64,000 nucleotides of DNA from Sphingomonadaceae bacterium (GCA_025359685.1 JANYEY010000096.1:1-64000), one strand, 5' to 3'; positions 17,945-27,423 are shown, counted from the first letter of the stretch. Notes: generated by a model from the sequence alone, not told the origin. A program made the numbers and translations.

Positions 17945-20187
17945 GCGACCGGCTTGCCTCCGGCGCGACCGAAAAAGCGCGCGCCTTCCTGCTCGAACTG
18001 CGCTCGGAAGAGATCCCCGCACGGATGCAAGCCGGCGCGCGCGCTGACTTGGAAAAGCTGTTCCGCAAGGAAATGACCACCGCAGGAGTGAGCGTGGGCG
18101 AGGTAACCGTATGGTCGACCCCGCGCCGTCTCGTGCTGATTGCGCGCGGCCTGCCGGTTGCAACCGCAGCCATAAGCGAAGAACTCAAAGGTCCCCGCGT
18201 CGGTGCGCCGCCGCAAGCGCTCGAAGGCTTCCTGCGCAAGACCGGTCTGAGCGAAGACCAGCTGACCGAGCGGGACGGGGTGTTTTACGCCGTCACCGAG
18301 AAGCCCGGCTGCGCCACCGCCGATGTTCTGGCCGAGTCGATCCCGGCGATCGTCCGCGCCTTTCCGTGGCCCAAATCGATGCGTTGGGGCGCGGCCTCGC
18401 TGAGCAGTGAGAGCTTGCGCTGGGTGCGGCCGCTGTCGGGCATCGTCGCGCTGTTCGATTGCAAGGTGGTTGATTGCGCAGTCGGCGATATTGCTGCGAG
18501 CAATCACACACTCGGCCACCGCTTCCATTCCTCGGGTCCGATCCAGATCGACGGTGCAGACGACTACGCCGCCAAGCTGCGCGCCGCGCACGTGATCGTT
18601 GACCACGAGGAGCGGCAGGACTTCATCCGCGAGCACGCCCTCGCCGCCGCGCACGCCGCCGGGCTGGTGATGGTCGCCGACGAAGGGCTGGTGGTCGAGA
18701 ACGCCGGGCTGACCGAATGGCCAGTGCCACTGCTCGGGCGCTTCGACGAGGCTTACCTCGACGTGCCGCCCGAAGTGATCCAGCTCACCGCGCGGACCAA
18801 CCAGAAGTACTTCATCTGCCGCGAGCGCACCCCAGAGGGCGCGGACGAGGGCAAGCTCGCCAACGCCTTCATCTGCACCGCCAACATCGTCGCCACCGAT
18901 CATGGTGAGGCAATTGTCGACGGCAACCGCAAGGTCCTCGCCGCACGCCTGTCCGACGCGCGCTTCTTCTGGGAGCAGGATCGCAGGAAGACGCTTAGCG
19001 AGCACGCCGATGGCCTTGCGCGGATTACCTTCCATGAGAAGCTGGGCACGGTTGCGGACAAGGTTGAGCGGGTGGCTAAATTGGCCGAGTGGCTCGCGCA
19101 GGAAGGCATCGTCCCGAACTGCGATCCCAAGCTGGCGCGGCAGGCGGCGGAACTGTGCAAGGCCGACCTCGTCACCGAAATGGTCGGCGAATTCCCCGAA
19201 CTGCAAGGCGTGATCGGCGGCTATTACGCCGCGGACGAGGGCCTACCCCAAGCCGTCACCGAGGCGATCCGCGATCACTACAAGCCGGTCGGGCAGGGCG
19301 ATGATGTACCCACCGCACCGGTGACGGTGGCGGTCAGTTTGGCGGATAAGCTGGATAGTTTGGTCAGTTTCTTTTTGATTGATCTCAAGCCTACCGGATC
19401 GAAAGATCCGTTCGCGCTACGTCGCGCAGCGATTGGCACTCTCGAGCTGATATTCAAGAATCAACTAAGGTTCAGGATCGATAAGGCGATTTTGAACGCT
19501 CAAGTTGTCCGTCGAACGCAGGAACTATTAGCACGCAATCGTGCGATTAAGAGCGCATTGATTGATGCGGTTCAGACCCTCGAACTGGATGGGCATGACA
19601 AGGACGATCTTGTCGAGGTCGCGCAGAACAGCCGTTTGGAAACTGTGTTTGAACAGCTTGATCCATTTCTAGAATTCGGCTTACTCGCCTTCTTCGCCGA
19701 CCGCCTTAAAGTCCAGCAGCGCGAAGCGGGTGTCCGCCACGACTTGATCGACGCGGTGTTCGCGCTGGGCGGGGAGGACGATCTTGTTCGCCTGCTCGCC
19801 CGGGTCCATGCGCTTCAAGCGTTTATCGGCACCGAGGACGGCACCAACCTGCTCGCCGGGTACAAGCGTGCGGCCAATATCCTCAAGAAGGAAAGCTTCA
19901 CCGGGGGCGAGGCAAAATCGCTTTCCTACTCCCCCGAACCTGCGGAAAAGGCGCTGATGGATGCGCTTGATCTCGCCGGGCCGCAGGCCGCTGCTGCCGT
20001 TGCGGGCGAGTACTTCGCACGCGCGATGGCCGCGCTCGCCACGCTGCGCGCGCCGATCGATGCGTTCTTCGACGATGTGACGGTCAACGATGCCGATCCG
20101 GCCAAGCGTGAGGCACGATTGGGTCTGCTCGCGCGTTTCCGCGATGCGGTCCATTCAGTCGCCGATTTCTCGAAAATCGAGGGCTGA
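17941..20187 (+). CDS. glyS: Glycyl-tRNA synthetase beta subunit
   Basis: The 748-residue tRNA-binding beta subunit begins at GTG 17941 inside the glyQ stop (GTGA). It shows [13 protein letters not shown] at the start, [13 protein letters not shown] near residue 485, [12 protein letters not shown] near 580 and a C-terminal DALRG/anticodon-like region. It is longer than the roughly 690 residues usual for GlyS. The extra length falls between residues about 495 and 578 (nt 19420-19675), where base composition and codon choice turn visibly A/T-richer than the flanks. The stop codon is inside an intrinsic terminator stem. Confidence 0.96.
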   Translation: MSDRLASGATEKARAFLLELRSEEIPARMQAGARADLEKLFRKEMTTAGVSVGEVTVWSTPRRLVLIARGLPVATAAISEELKGPRVGAPPQALEGFLRKTGLSEDQLTERDGVFYAVTEKPGCATADVLAESIPAIVRAFPWPKSMRWGAASLSSESLRWVRPLSGIVALFDCKVVDCAVGDIAASNHTLGHRFHSSGPIQIDGADDYAAKLRAAHVIVDHEERQDFIREHALAAAHAAGLVMVADEGLVVENAGLTEWPVPLLGRFDEAYLDVPPEVIQLTARTNQKYFICRERTPEGADEGKLANAFICTANIVATDHGEAIVDGNRKVLAARLSDARFFWEQDRRKTLSEHADGLARITFHEKLGTVADKVERVAKLAEWLAQEGIVPNCDPKLARQAAELCKADLVTEMVGEFPELQGVIGGYYAADEGLPQAVTEAIRDHYKPVGQGDDVPTAPVTVAVSLADKLDSLVSFFLIDLKPTGSKDPFALRRAAIGTLELIFKNQLRFRIDKAILNAQVVRRTQELLARNRAIKSALIDAVQTLELDGHDKDDLVEVAQNSRLETVFEQLDPFLEFGLLAFFADRLKVQQREAGVRHDLIDAVFALGGEDDLVRLLARVHALQAFIGTEDGTNLLAGYKRAANILKKESFTGGEAKSLSYSPEPAEKALMDALDLAGPQAAAAVAGEYFARAMAALATLRAPIDAFFDDVTVNDADPAKREARLGLLARFRDAVHSVADFSKIEG

Positions 20188-20194
20188 TTTTTTT
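20155..20194 (+). terminator. Intrinsic terminator overlapping the end of glyS
   Basis: A stem of 12 pairs interrupted by a two-base mismatch joins 20155-20168 and 20174-20187 around the loop CTCGA, followed immediately by seven T residues (20188-20194). The last codons and stop of glyS form the stem, so coding sequence and terminator share bases. Confidence 0.85.
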
Positions 20195-20246
20195 CGCTTA
20201 GACTGTGGTCCAAGCGGTCCACGCTCATGCCAACAAGGCGGGTCGA

Positions 20247-22910
20247 ATGAACCAACACGTTTACACCTTCGGCGGCAATTCAAACTCGAACGATCCCCGC
20301 ACTCGCGACAAGACCATCGTCGGCGGCAAGGGCGCGAACCTTGCTGAAATGGCCGGGATCGGGCTGCCGGTGCCGCCCGGTTTCACCATCACCACCGAAG
20401 AATGCGTACGCTATCTCGCGGAAGGTGGGGATTTCTCGGCCAGCCTACAGGCCGAAGTCGCCACCGCGCTCGGCCACATCGAAAGCGCCGTCGGCAAGAA
20501 GTTCGGCGATGCCTCCGATCCGCTGCTGGTCTCGGTCCGCTCGGGCGCGCGGGTTTCGATGCCGGGGATGATGGACACCGTGCTCAATCTCGGCCTCAAC
20601 GATGCCACGGTTGAGGGGCTCGCCACAACCTCCGGCGATGCGCGTTTCGCCTGGGATTCGTACCGCCGCTTCATCCAGATGTATTCTGACGTAGTGCTCG
20701 GCCTCGATCACCACCTGTTCGAAGATGCGCTGGAAATCATCAAGGAAGACAACGGCTTTTATGCCGATGTTGAGATGGGCGCGCAGGAATGGCAGGCGCT
20801 TGTTGCCGAATACAAGCAGATCGTCGCCGCCAAGCTCGGCCGGGATTTCCCGCAGGACGTCCACGAACAGCTGTGGGGCGCAATCCGCGCGGTGTTCGAT
20901 TCGTGGGATTCGGACCGCGCCAAGGTCTATCGCCGCCTGAACGACATCCCGGGCGACTGGGGCACCGCGGTCAACGTCCAGGCGATGGTGTTCGGAAATA
21001 TGGGCGATACCAGCGCCACCGGGGTCGCCTTCACCCGCGATCCGGCGACCGGCGAGAAGGCCTATTACGGCGAATGGCTGGTCAATGCGCAGGGCGAGGA
21101 CGTGGTCGCGGGGATCCGCACGCCGCAGTACCTGACCGAAGCATCACGGACCCGCGCCGGGGCCAAGCCGCTGAGCATGGAAGCAGCAATGCCAGAGGCT
21201 TACGGGCAACTGGCAGAAGTTTTCGAGCTGCTTGAGGCGCATTACCGCGACATGCAGGACATCGAATTCACCGTCGAGCGCGGGCACTTGTGGATGCTGC
21301 AAACCCGCAGCGGCAAGCGCACCGCCAAGGCCGCGCTCAAGATGGCGGTCGACATGGTCGGCGAAGGCCTGATCGACGAAAAGACCGCGATCCTGCGCAT
21401 CGATCCGATGGCGCTCGACCAGTTGCTCCACCCCACGCTCGATCCGGCAGCAGTGCGCGATGTACTCACCCGCGGGCTCCCCGCGAGCCCCGGCGCGGCT
21501 TCAGGCGCAATCGTTCTTGATGCCGAAACCGCCGAAAAGCGCGCCGAACTCGGCGAGGCGGTGGTGCTGGTCCGGGTCGAGACCAGCCCCGAGGATATCC
21601 ACGGCATGCATGCCGCACGCGGGATTTTGACCGCGCGCGGCGGCATGACGTCACACGCGGCGGTGGTCGCGCGCGGGATGGGGCGGCCCTGCGTGTCCGG
21701 CGCGGGCCAGGTCTCGATCGATATGGCCAGCCGCACGCTGCGGATCGGCACGCGCGAGCTCAAGGAAGGTGACATCATCACGCTTGACGGGGCCACCGGT
21801 GAAGTCATGGCCGGGCACGTCGTGACGATCGAACCCGAGCTGGTCGGCGATTTCGGCACGCTGATGGTTTGGGCGGATTCGCACCGCCGGATGAAGGTGC
21901 GCACCAACGCCGAAACTCCGGCCGATTGCCGCATCGCGCGCCAGTTCGGCGCGGAAGGTGTTGGCCTGTGCCGCACCGAGCATATGTTCTTCGATGCCAC
22001 CCGCATTGCCGCAGTCCGCCAGATGATCCTGGCCGAGGACGAAGCGGGACGCCGCACCGCGCTGGCCAAGTTGCTCCCCGAACAGCGCGCCGATTTTCAC
22101 GGAATCTTCGATGCCATGGCGGGTCTGCCGGTGACAATCCGCCTGCTCGATCCGCCGCTGCACGAATTCCTGCCGCACGAGGACGCGGAATTCGCCGAGC
22201 TTTCCGAGACAATCGGGATCGGCGTCGAAACGCTCAAGCGCCGCGCGAGCGAGCTCCATGAATTCAACCCGATGCTGGGCCACCGTGGCTGCCGCTTGGG
22301 AATCACCTTCCCCGAAATCTACGAGATGCAGGCCCGCGCGATCTTCGAGGCGGCGTGCGACGTTGCTGCCGCGGGCGGGGAAGCGCCGGTGCCCGAAGTG
22401 ATGATCCCGTTGGTCGCCACCCGCAAGGAATTGGCGATCCTCAGGGCCTTGGTCGACCGGGTTGCCACCGAGGTTTTCGTCGAAAAGGGCCGCACACTGA
22501 CCTATCACGTCGGCACGATGATCGAACTGCCGCGTGCGGCGCTGCTGGCGGGCGAGATTGCCGAAGTGGGCGAGTTCTTCTCGTTCGGAACCAATGATTT
22601 GACGCAGACAACTCTTGGTCTTTCGCGGGACGATGCTGGCAAGTTCCTCGGCGCTTATGTCGAACAGGGCATCTTCCCGCGCGATCCGTTCGTCAGCCTC
22701 GATATCGAAGGCGTCGGGCAGCTGGTGACGCTGGCCGTAGAGCGGGGCAGGGCGACCCGGCCCGATATCAAGCTGGGCATCTGCGGCGAACACGGCGGCG
22801 ATCCGGCGAGCATTGCCTTTTGCGAGAAGCAGGGGCTCGATTACGTCAGCGCCTCGCCTTACCGCGTGCCGATCGCGCGACTGGCGGCAGCGCAGGCGGC
22901 GTTGGCCTAA
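20247..22910 (+). CDS. ppdK: Pyruvate, phosphate dikinase
   Basis: PPDK interconverts pyruvate, ATP and phosphate with PEP, AMP and PPi. The 887-residue product shows the N-terminal nucleotide-binding domain (GGKGANLAEMAGIGLPVPPGFT), the swivelling phospho-His domain with GGMTSHAAVVARGMGRPCV (His470) and the C-terminal PEP/pyruvate barrel (GTNDLTQTTLGLSRDD). ATG at 20247 (MNQHVYTFGG) is preferred to 20205, which would add 14 unconserved residues. It shares a CTAA with the convergent methyltransferase. Confidence 0.97.
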   Translation: MNQHVYTFGGNSNSNDPRTRDKTIVGGKGANLAEMAGIGLPVPPGFTITTEECVRYLAEGGDFSASLQAEVATALGHIESAVGKKFGDASDPLLVSVRSGARVSMPGMMDTVLNLGLNDATVEGLATTSGDARFAWDSYRRFIQMYSDVVLGLDHHLFEDALEIIKEDNGFYADVEMGAQEWQALVAEYKQIVAAKLGRDFPQDVHEQLWGAIRAVFDSWDSDRAKVYRRLNDIPGDWGTAVNVQAMVFGNMGDTSATGVAFTRDPATGEKAYYGEWLVNAQGEDVVAGIRTPQYLTEASRTRAGAKPLSMEAAMPEAYGQLAEVFELLEAHYRDMQDIEFTVERGHLWMLQTRSGKRTAKAALKMAVDMVGEGLIDEKTAILRIDPMALDQLLHPTLDPAAVRDVLTRGLPASPGAASGAIVLDAETAEKRAELGEAVVLVRVETSPEDIHGMHAARGILTARGGMTSHAAVVARGMGRPCVSGAGQVSIDMASRTLRIGTRELKEGDIITLDGATGEVMAGHVVTIEPELVGDFGTLMVWADSHRRMKVRTNAETPADCRIARQFGAEGVGLCRTEHMFFDATRIAAVRQMILAEDEAGRRTALAKLLPEQRADFHGIFDAMAGLPVTIRLLDPPLHEFLPHEDAEFAELSETIGIGVETLKRRASELHEFNPMLGHRGCRLGITFPEIYEMQARAIFEAACDVAAAGGEAPVPEVMIPLVATRKELAILRALVDRVATEVFVEKGRTLTYHVGTMIELPRAALLAGEIAEVGEFFSFGTNDLTQTTLGLSRDDAGKFLGAYVEQGIFPRDPFVSLDIEGVGQLVTLAVERGRATRPDIKLGICGEHGGDPASIAFCEKQGLDYVSASPYRVPIARLAAAQAALA

Positions 22911-23644
22911 CGGCGACCGGTCAGGGTCAAGATCTCGAATGTTTCGGTAGTTCCGCTGCCAAACTGTTCTTTAGCAACAGAAAGTTGTTGACGACTAAGC
23001 GCCGGGCCGGGCCGCGCGAGGGTATTGCTGAGGCCTTGTGCGCGCAAATCGGCAACCAGGTTATCGAGGCTTGAGAACCGGACCTGCAGCGAGCGGACAT
23101 CGGCCACCGGATCACGCCACCCGGCACGCTGGAGCAGTTGACCAGCGGCGCGAACGTCGACCATCGGGTGCATCCGCGGGGCAGGACGGTCGCCATCAGC
23201 AGCAAGCATCGCAGCGCGCAGGGTCTCAAGGCTCCCGGCGGCGACGAAGCTCGCCAGCAGCAGCCCGCCGGGCGCGGCCGCCTGGCGCAAGTGGATCAGT
23301 GCCCCGGGAAGGTCGTTGGCTGTGTGGAGTGTCCCGAGGCTGATGACAGTGTCAAAGTCGGCGACCGGGTAAGGCAGCTCCTGGTCGAACACGGCGGCGG
23401 GGTCGAGCCCGGTGACTTCGCACTCGGGCGAGGCGAGGCCGACTCCGATCTCGCCCAGATCGCCGATTGCGAGCACCCGGCGCGGCTCGTGGCGCAGGAA
23501 CGCGAGCCGCTCAGTCACGTCCTCGACCATATCGTGAAGGAGGTAACGGGGGGCATCGGGCCGGCCCTGCGCGCGCAGCATCCGCCGCCGCACGGCGAGC
23601 CGCCGGGCAGGCGAAAAGATCAGCGGCGGGGCGGTCTGGGCCAT
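22907..23644 (-). CDS. BioC/NDUFAF5-like SAM-dependent methyltransferase
   Basis: The 245-residue class I methyltransferase begins MAQTAPPLIFSPARRLAVRRR, a signature of the alphaproteobacterial BioC/NDUFAF5 group (often annotated malonyl-ACP methyltransferase-like or complex I assembly factor). It has a SAM loop around VLAIGDLGEIG and the post-motif VISLGTLHTANDLPGAL. The substrate is uncertain. ATG at 23644 is 54 bases from divergent comF; a longer open frame upstream lies antisense to comF and is rejected. Confidence 0.88.
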   Translation of the reverse strand: MAQTAPPLIFSPARRLAVRRRMLRAQGRPDAPRYLLHDMVEDVTERLAFLRHEPRRVLAIGDLGEIGVGLASPECEVTGLDPAAVFDQELPYPVADFDTVISLGTLHTANDLPGALIHLRQAAAPGGLLLASFVAAGSLETLRAAMLAADGDRPAPRMHPMVDVRAAGQLLQRAGWRDPVADVRSLQVRFSSLDNLVADLRAQGLSNTLARPGPALSRQQLSVAKEQFGSGTTETFEILTLTGRR

Positions 23645-23698
23645 CCTCAGCGCCCTGCCTTGCCACGCTGCGCCGCGCAAGCGATACGGAGCGGATAG

Positions 23699-24442
23699 AT
23701 GGAGGTTCACCCGCTTCTCGCCCCGGTCGTAGACCTGGTCTTCCCGCCGCGGTGCCCGCTGTGCGGTGCCGGCCTTGCGGCGCAGACCGGGCTGTGCGCT
23801 GAATGCTGGAGCGGGCTGGCGGTACCGGGCGATCCGTCCTGCGCCACCTGCCGCCGCCCGCTTGAGGATGGGGCGGGTGCGGGTATGCTGTGCGCGCCGT
23901 GCCTTGCCCAACCGCCGCGGCATGACGGAATTGCTGCGGGCACGCTGTACAACGAGACCTCGCGCCGACTGATTCTTGCGCTCAAACACGGCCATCGCCT
24001 GGCCTTGGCGCCGCTTCTGGCACGGCTGATCGCGGCGCAGCTCCCCGCGGAGATCGGGCCTGACTGGCTGCTGGTGCCGGTGCCGCTGCACCGCTGGCGA
24101 TTGTGGAGCCGCGGTTTCAACCAGTCGGCCCTGCTGGCGGGCGAACTGGCGCAGCGCACTGGAGCCAGGCTGTTGGTCGATGGCCTGATTCGCACCAAGC
24201 GCACGTCGACACTGGGTGGGCTTGGCCGCAAGGCCCGCGCGCGAACCCTGAGCGGGGCGATCGCCTTCAACCCCGCGCGCCTGGCACAATTGGCCGGAGC
24301 GAAAGTCGTGCTGGTCGATGATGTGCTGACCAGCGGGGCAACCAGCGATGCCTGCGTGCGGGCGCTGAGACGGGGCGGGGCGGAGAAAGTCGTCATCGCC
24401 TGCTTCGCCCGGGTGCTCGACGAAGCGCTGCATTTGGCATGA
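23699..24442 (+). CDS. comF: ComF-family phosphoribosyltransferase-like protein
   Basis: The 247-residue protein has the N-terminal double zinc ribbon (CPLCGAG, CAECWSG, CATCRRP, CAPC) and a C-terminal PRTase domain with the PRPP loop VVLVDDVLTSGATS. ComF family members act in DNA uptake or processing during transformation; the role in sphingomonads is not proven. It is divergent from the methyltransferase. Confidence 0.95.
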   Translation: MEVHPLLAPVVDLVFPPRCPLCGAGLAAQTGLCAECWSGLAVPGDPSCATCRRPLEDGAGAGMLCAPCLAQPPRHDGIAAGTLYNETSRRLILALKHGHRLALAPLLARLIAAQLPAEIGPDWLLVPVPLHRWRLWSRGFNQSALLAGELAQRTGARLLVDGLIRTKRTSTLGGLGRKARARTLSGAIAFNPARLAQLAGAKVVLVDDVLTSGATSDACVRALRRGGAEKVVIACFARVLDEALHLA

Positions 24443-24454
24443 CGTCATGAGCCC

Positions 24455-24487
24455 AAACGAAAACGCCCGGAACCGAAGCTCCGGGCG
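24455..24487 (-). terminator. Intrinsic terminator, minus strand, no annotated gene upstream
   Basis: Eight-pair stem CGCCCGGA/TCCGGGCG (24464-24471 with 24480-24487) followed on the minus strand by GTTTTCGTTT. The hairpin may also serve comF on the plus strand, but there it lacks a T-run. Confidence 0.75.
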
Positions 24488-24660
24488 CCCTCGTGACGAA
24501 ACTCTAAGGGCGCCACTTGCGTGGTTTGGCAGCTCCCTCTTTGGGCTGCCGCGCCCGATCCCTCATGCGGTTGGTTTCCCTGAACCGGGGCCATCGGCCT
24601 TACCGCAAGCAGGTAAATCACCGAATTTGTTCTCGATTGAAAGGAGCAAGCGTGTCACAG
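24455..24660 (-). ncRNA. Candidate structured ncRNA ending in an intrinsic terminator
   Basis: The gap between comF and hisI has no convincing gene but is full of pairing. Read on the minus strand, a long-range stem (24604-24609 with 24516-24521) encloses a hairpin of six pairs (24545-24550 with 24528-24533) plus smaller ones. Next come two mutually exclusive hairpins: 24508-24514 with 24484-24490, or the 8-bp terminator 24464-24471/24480-24487 followed by GTTTTCGTTT. No minus-strand gene lies nearby that this would terminate. A promoter was not found; the 5' end is a guess. Confidence 0.5.
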
Positions 24661-24707
24661 CCCATTTTTGACTCCGACATGTGGTTATATTGCAACAAGG
24701 GATCGGC

Positions 24708-25085
24708 ATGAGCGAGGATCACGACAGCGATCGCGAGCAGGGCCTGCTCCTGTCCCCAAAGTTCGATGCGAATGGCCTGTTGAGCGCGGTGGTGGTCGAT
24801 GCAAATAGCCGCGAAGTTTTGATGCTGGCCTTCATGGACCGTGAAGCGCTGGACAAGACCCAGGCATCCGGGCTGGCGCACTTCCATTCGCGCTCGCGCG
24901 GCCGCTTATGGCTTAAGGGCGAGAGTTCGGGCAACGTGATGCGAGTGCAGGACATCAGGATCGATTGTGATCAGGATGCGGTGGTCCTTCTGGTCGAACC
25001 GGCGGGGCCCGCCTGTCACACCGGAGCGCGAAGCTGCTTTTATCGCAGGGTCTTGGGCGACACACTCGAGCACCTCGCTGATTGA
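24708..25085 (+). CDS. hisI: Phosphoribosyl-AMP cyclohydrolase
   Basis: HisI opens the adenine ring of phosphoribosyl-AMP, step three of histidine synthesis. The 125-residue monofunctional enzyme has VLMLAFMDREAL, HFHSRSRGRLWLKGESSGN, the metal motif DCDQDAV and CHTGARSCFY. ATG at 24708 (MSEDHD) is selected because AAGGGA lies about five bases upstream. It is an orphan of the his pathway here. Its stop overlaps the promoter of the next gene. Confidence 0.95.
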   Translation: MSEDHDSDREQGLLLSPKFDANGLLSAVVVDANSREVLMLAFMDREALDKTQASGLAHFHSRSRGRLWLKGESSGNVMRVQDIRIDCDQDAVVLLVEPAGPACHTGARSCFYRRVLGDTLEHLAD

Positions 25086-25110
25086 CGCTTACGTAAAGGT
25101 AAGCTATTTT
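25082..25110 (+). promoter_or_regulatory. Promoter with MerR/LiuR-type dyad
   Basis: TTGACG (25082-25087) and TATTTT (25105-25110) are 17 bases apart. The spacer contains a perfect 6+6 inverted repeat GCTTAC-N6-GTAAGC (25087-25104), a plausible autoregulatory site for the MerR-family protein that starts at 25118. Normal 17-base spacing suggests repression rather than MerR-style untwisting. The -35 overlaps the hisI stop codon. Confidence 0.75.
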
Positions 25111-25117
25111 GCGCCGC

Positions 25118-25567
25118 ATGGACAATCATGGCGCTTCACCCACCAGCCACGATGGCGCGCACCTCGATACGCCGGACGCGTTGCAGCGTGAGCAGTTCGC
25201 GATCTCCGATCTGACCGCCGAGTTCGATGTTACCGCCCGTGCGCTTCGGTTCTATGAAGACGAGGGGTTGATCGCCCCGGCGCGCGTTGGCCTGACGCGC
25301 GTCTATTCAAAGCGAGATCGGGCGCGGCTCGCATGGATCCTGCGCGCCAAGAACGTTGGCTTCAGCCTGACCGAGATCAAGGAGATGATCGATCTCTACG
25401 ATTTGGGCGATGGCCGGGTCGAACAGCGCCGGGTCACAGTCGAGCGCTGCCGCGACAAGGCCGAGCGTCTGCGTCAGCAGCGCGACGATCTTGATGCCGC
25501 GATTACCGAGCTATCGCAGTTCATAGCGCTCGTCGAAAATATCGATCCGGCCGCTGCCAAGGCCTGA
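25118..25567 (+). CDS. MerR-family regulator of acyl-CoA metabolism (LiuR-like)
   Basis: The 149-residue protein has a poorly conserved N-terminal 25 residues, then a MerR helix-turn-helix (ISDLTAEFDVTARALRFYEDEGLIAP) and GFSLTEIKEMIDLYDLGDG, which is typical of the LiuR/acyl-CoA group. It lacks the C-terminal Cys loop of metal sensors. Twenty-two bases separate it from the acyl-CoA dehydrogenase it presumably controls. ATG at 25118 is only about one or two bases after the predicted transcript start, so the mRNA may be leaderless; ATG at 25109 would lie before it. Confidence 0.9.
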   Translation: MDNHGASPTSHDGAHLDTPDALQREQFAISDLTAEFDVTARALRFYEDEGLIAPARVGLTRVYSKRDRARLAWILRAKNVGFSLTEIKEMIDLYDLGDGRVEQRRVTVERCRDKAERLRQQRDDLDAAITELSQFIALVENIDPAAAKA

Positions 25568-25589
25568 ACCCAGAAAGCAGGACACCAGC

Positions 25590-27392
25590 ATGCCAGTCTA
25601 TCAAGCGCCGACGCGCGACACGCGGTTTGTGATCAACGAAGTGCTTAAGCTGGAAAGCTATGGCAACTTGCCGGGCTTCGAACAGGCGACGCCCGATGTG
25701 GTCGATACAGTGGTCGAGGAGTTCGGCAAATTCGTGTCCGAAGTGCTCGCCCCGCTCAACGCTGTGGGTGACCGTGAGGGCTGCACGCGCAATGTCGATG
25801 GTTCGGTCACCACGCCTACGGGGTTCAAGGCCGCGTTTGATGCATTTCGCGAAGCTGGCTGGGGCACGCTTTCCGCACCTGAGGAATTCGGTGGCCAGGG
25901 TCTGCCGCACGTGCTTGGGTTCGTGACCCAGGAATTCATCGCTACCGCCAATCAGGGCTTCGGGATGTATCCGGGCCTCACCGACGGAGCGATCTCGGCG
26001 ATCATCGCCAAGGGCTCACCCGAGCAGCAGGCGAAGTATCTGCCCAAGATGATCAGCCACGAATGGCTTGGCACGATGAACCTGACCGAGCCGCAGTGCG
26101 GCACCGACCTTGGTCTGATCCGCACCCGCGCGCAGCCCAACCCGGATGGCTCCTACGCGATCACCGGGACCAAAATCTTCATCTCGGCGGGCGAACATGA
26201 CCTGACCGACAACATCATTCACCTCGTCCTCGCCAAGACGCCGGGTGCGCCCGAAAGCAGCAAGGGCATATCGCTGTTCATTGTCCCCAAGGTGATGGTG
26301 GGCGACGATGGCTCGCTGGGCGCGCGTAATGCGGTGTCGTGCGGCAGCCTTGAACACAAGATGGGGATCCACGGCAACGCGACCTGCGTGATGAACTACG
26401 ATGGCGCGACCGGCTTCATGGTGGGCGAGGAGAACAAGGGCCTCGCCGCCATGTTCGTGATGATGAATGCGGCGCGGCTTGGCGTCGGCGTGCAAGGCTT
26501 GGGGCAGGCCGAAGTCGCGTATCAAAATGCTGTCAAATACGCGCACGAACGCCGTCAGGGCCGCGCGCTGACCGGGCCAGACGAACCGCAGGAAAAGGCG
26601 GACACACTGTTCGTCCACCCCGACGTGCGCCGTATGTTGATGGACGCTAAGGCCTTCACCGAAGGTATGCGCGCGCTGTGCCTGTGGGGTGCGCTGCAGG
26701 TTGACCTGACGCACAAGGCGGCGACCGAAGAAGACCGCGCCCGCGCCGATCTGCTGATCAGTCTGCTCACTCCGGTGATCAAGGGCTACGGCACCGACAA
26801 GGGTTTCGATACCTGTGTCCAGATGCAGCAAGTGTTTGGCGGCCACGGCTACATCGAAGAGTGGGGCATGAGCCAGTTCGTCCGCGATGCCCGTATCACC
26901 CAGATTTACGAAGGCGCGAACGGGGTCCAGGCGATGGACCTGGTCGGGCGCAAGCTCGGCCAGGGCGGCGGGGCCGCGGTGCAGGCGTTCTTCGCGCTGG
27001 TCGACGGCGAATGCGCGGCGGCCAAGACCAAGCCCGAGCTCGCCGATCTTGCGGAACGGACCGAGAAGGCTAACGGCGAGCTTAAGGCTGCGACCATGTG
27101 GCTGATGCAGAACGGCATGACCAATCCGAACAACGCCGGAGCTGGCGCACATCATTACATGCACATTATGGGGATCGTCGCGCTGGGCCTGATGTGGCTG
27201 CGCATGGGCGAAGTGGCGGTCGAGAAACTGGCCGCCGGGTCCGGCGACAACGCCTTCTACGAAGCGAAGCTGGTCACCGCGCGCTACTTCGGCGAACGCT
27301 TCACCCCCGATGCCGGTGCATTGCGCCGCAAGATCGAAACGGGCAGCACCACCATGATGGAACTGCCGATCGAAGCCTTCGCGACTGCTTGA
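25590..27392 (+). CDS. Long acyl-CoA dehydrogenase (DmdC/FadE-like)
   Basis: This 600-residue FAD enzyme belongs to the long acyl-CoA dehydrogenases with an extra C-terminal helical domain, the group that includes 3-methylmercaptopropionyl-CoA dehydrogenase DmdC. Seen are MNLTEPQCGTDLG (flavin contact), GGHGYIEEW and QIYEGANGVQAMDLVGRK with the catalytic-base Glu. The natural substrate could be a fatty or branched acyl-CoA; DMSP metabolism cannot be claimed without neighbours such as dmdB or dmdD. It is probably co-transcribed with the upstream MerR gene. Confidence 0.93.
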   Translation: MPVYQAPTRDTRFVINEVLKLESYGNLPGFEQATPDVVDTVVEEFGKFVSEVLAPLNAVGDREGCTRNVDGSVTTPTGFKAAFDAFREAGWGTLSAPEEFGGQGLPHVLGFVTQEFIATANQGFGMYPGLTDGAISAIIAKGSPEQQAKYLPKMISHEWLGTMNLTEPQCGTDLGLIRTRAQPNPDGSYAITGTKIFISAGEHDLTDNIIHLVLAKTPGAPESSKGISLFIVPKVMVGDDGSLGARNAVSCGSLEHKMGIHGNATCVMNYDGATGFMVGEENKGLAAMFVMMNAARLGVGVQGLGQAEVAYQNAVKYAHERRQGRALTGPDEPQEKADTLFVHPDVRRMLMDAKAFTEGMRALCLWGALQVDLTHKAATEEDRARADLLISLLTPVIKGYGTDKGFDTCVQMQQVFGGHGYIEEWGMSQFVRDARITQIYEGANGVQAMDLVGRKLGQGGGAAVQAFFALVDGECAAAKTKPELADLAERTEKANGELKAATMWLMQNGMTNPNNAGAGAHHYMHIMGIVALGLMWLRMGEVAVEKLAAGSGDNAFYEAKLVTARYFGERFTPDAGALRRKIETGSTTMMELPIEAFATA

Positions 27393-27423
27393 CCTCATCC
27401 GGGTGCTTACCTAAGCGCCGGTA

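Noticed and set aside
16973-18163. 396-codon minus-strand frame over glyQ/glyS
   Set aside because: Antisense to conserved synthetase genes, no family motif, no ribosome site; the same holds for 17923-19206.
22907-24448. 513-codon form of the methyltransferase starting near 24448
   Set aside because: The extra 268 residues are antisense to comF and low-complexity; the family start is ATG 23644.
24447-24671. Small plus-strand frame in the comF-hisI gap
   Set aside because: It overlaps strong RNA hairpins, has Pro/Arg-rich shadow composition and no ribosome site; described as a structured RNA candidate instead.
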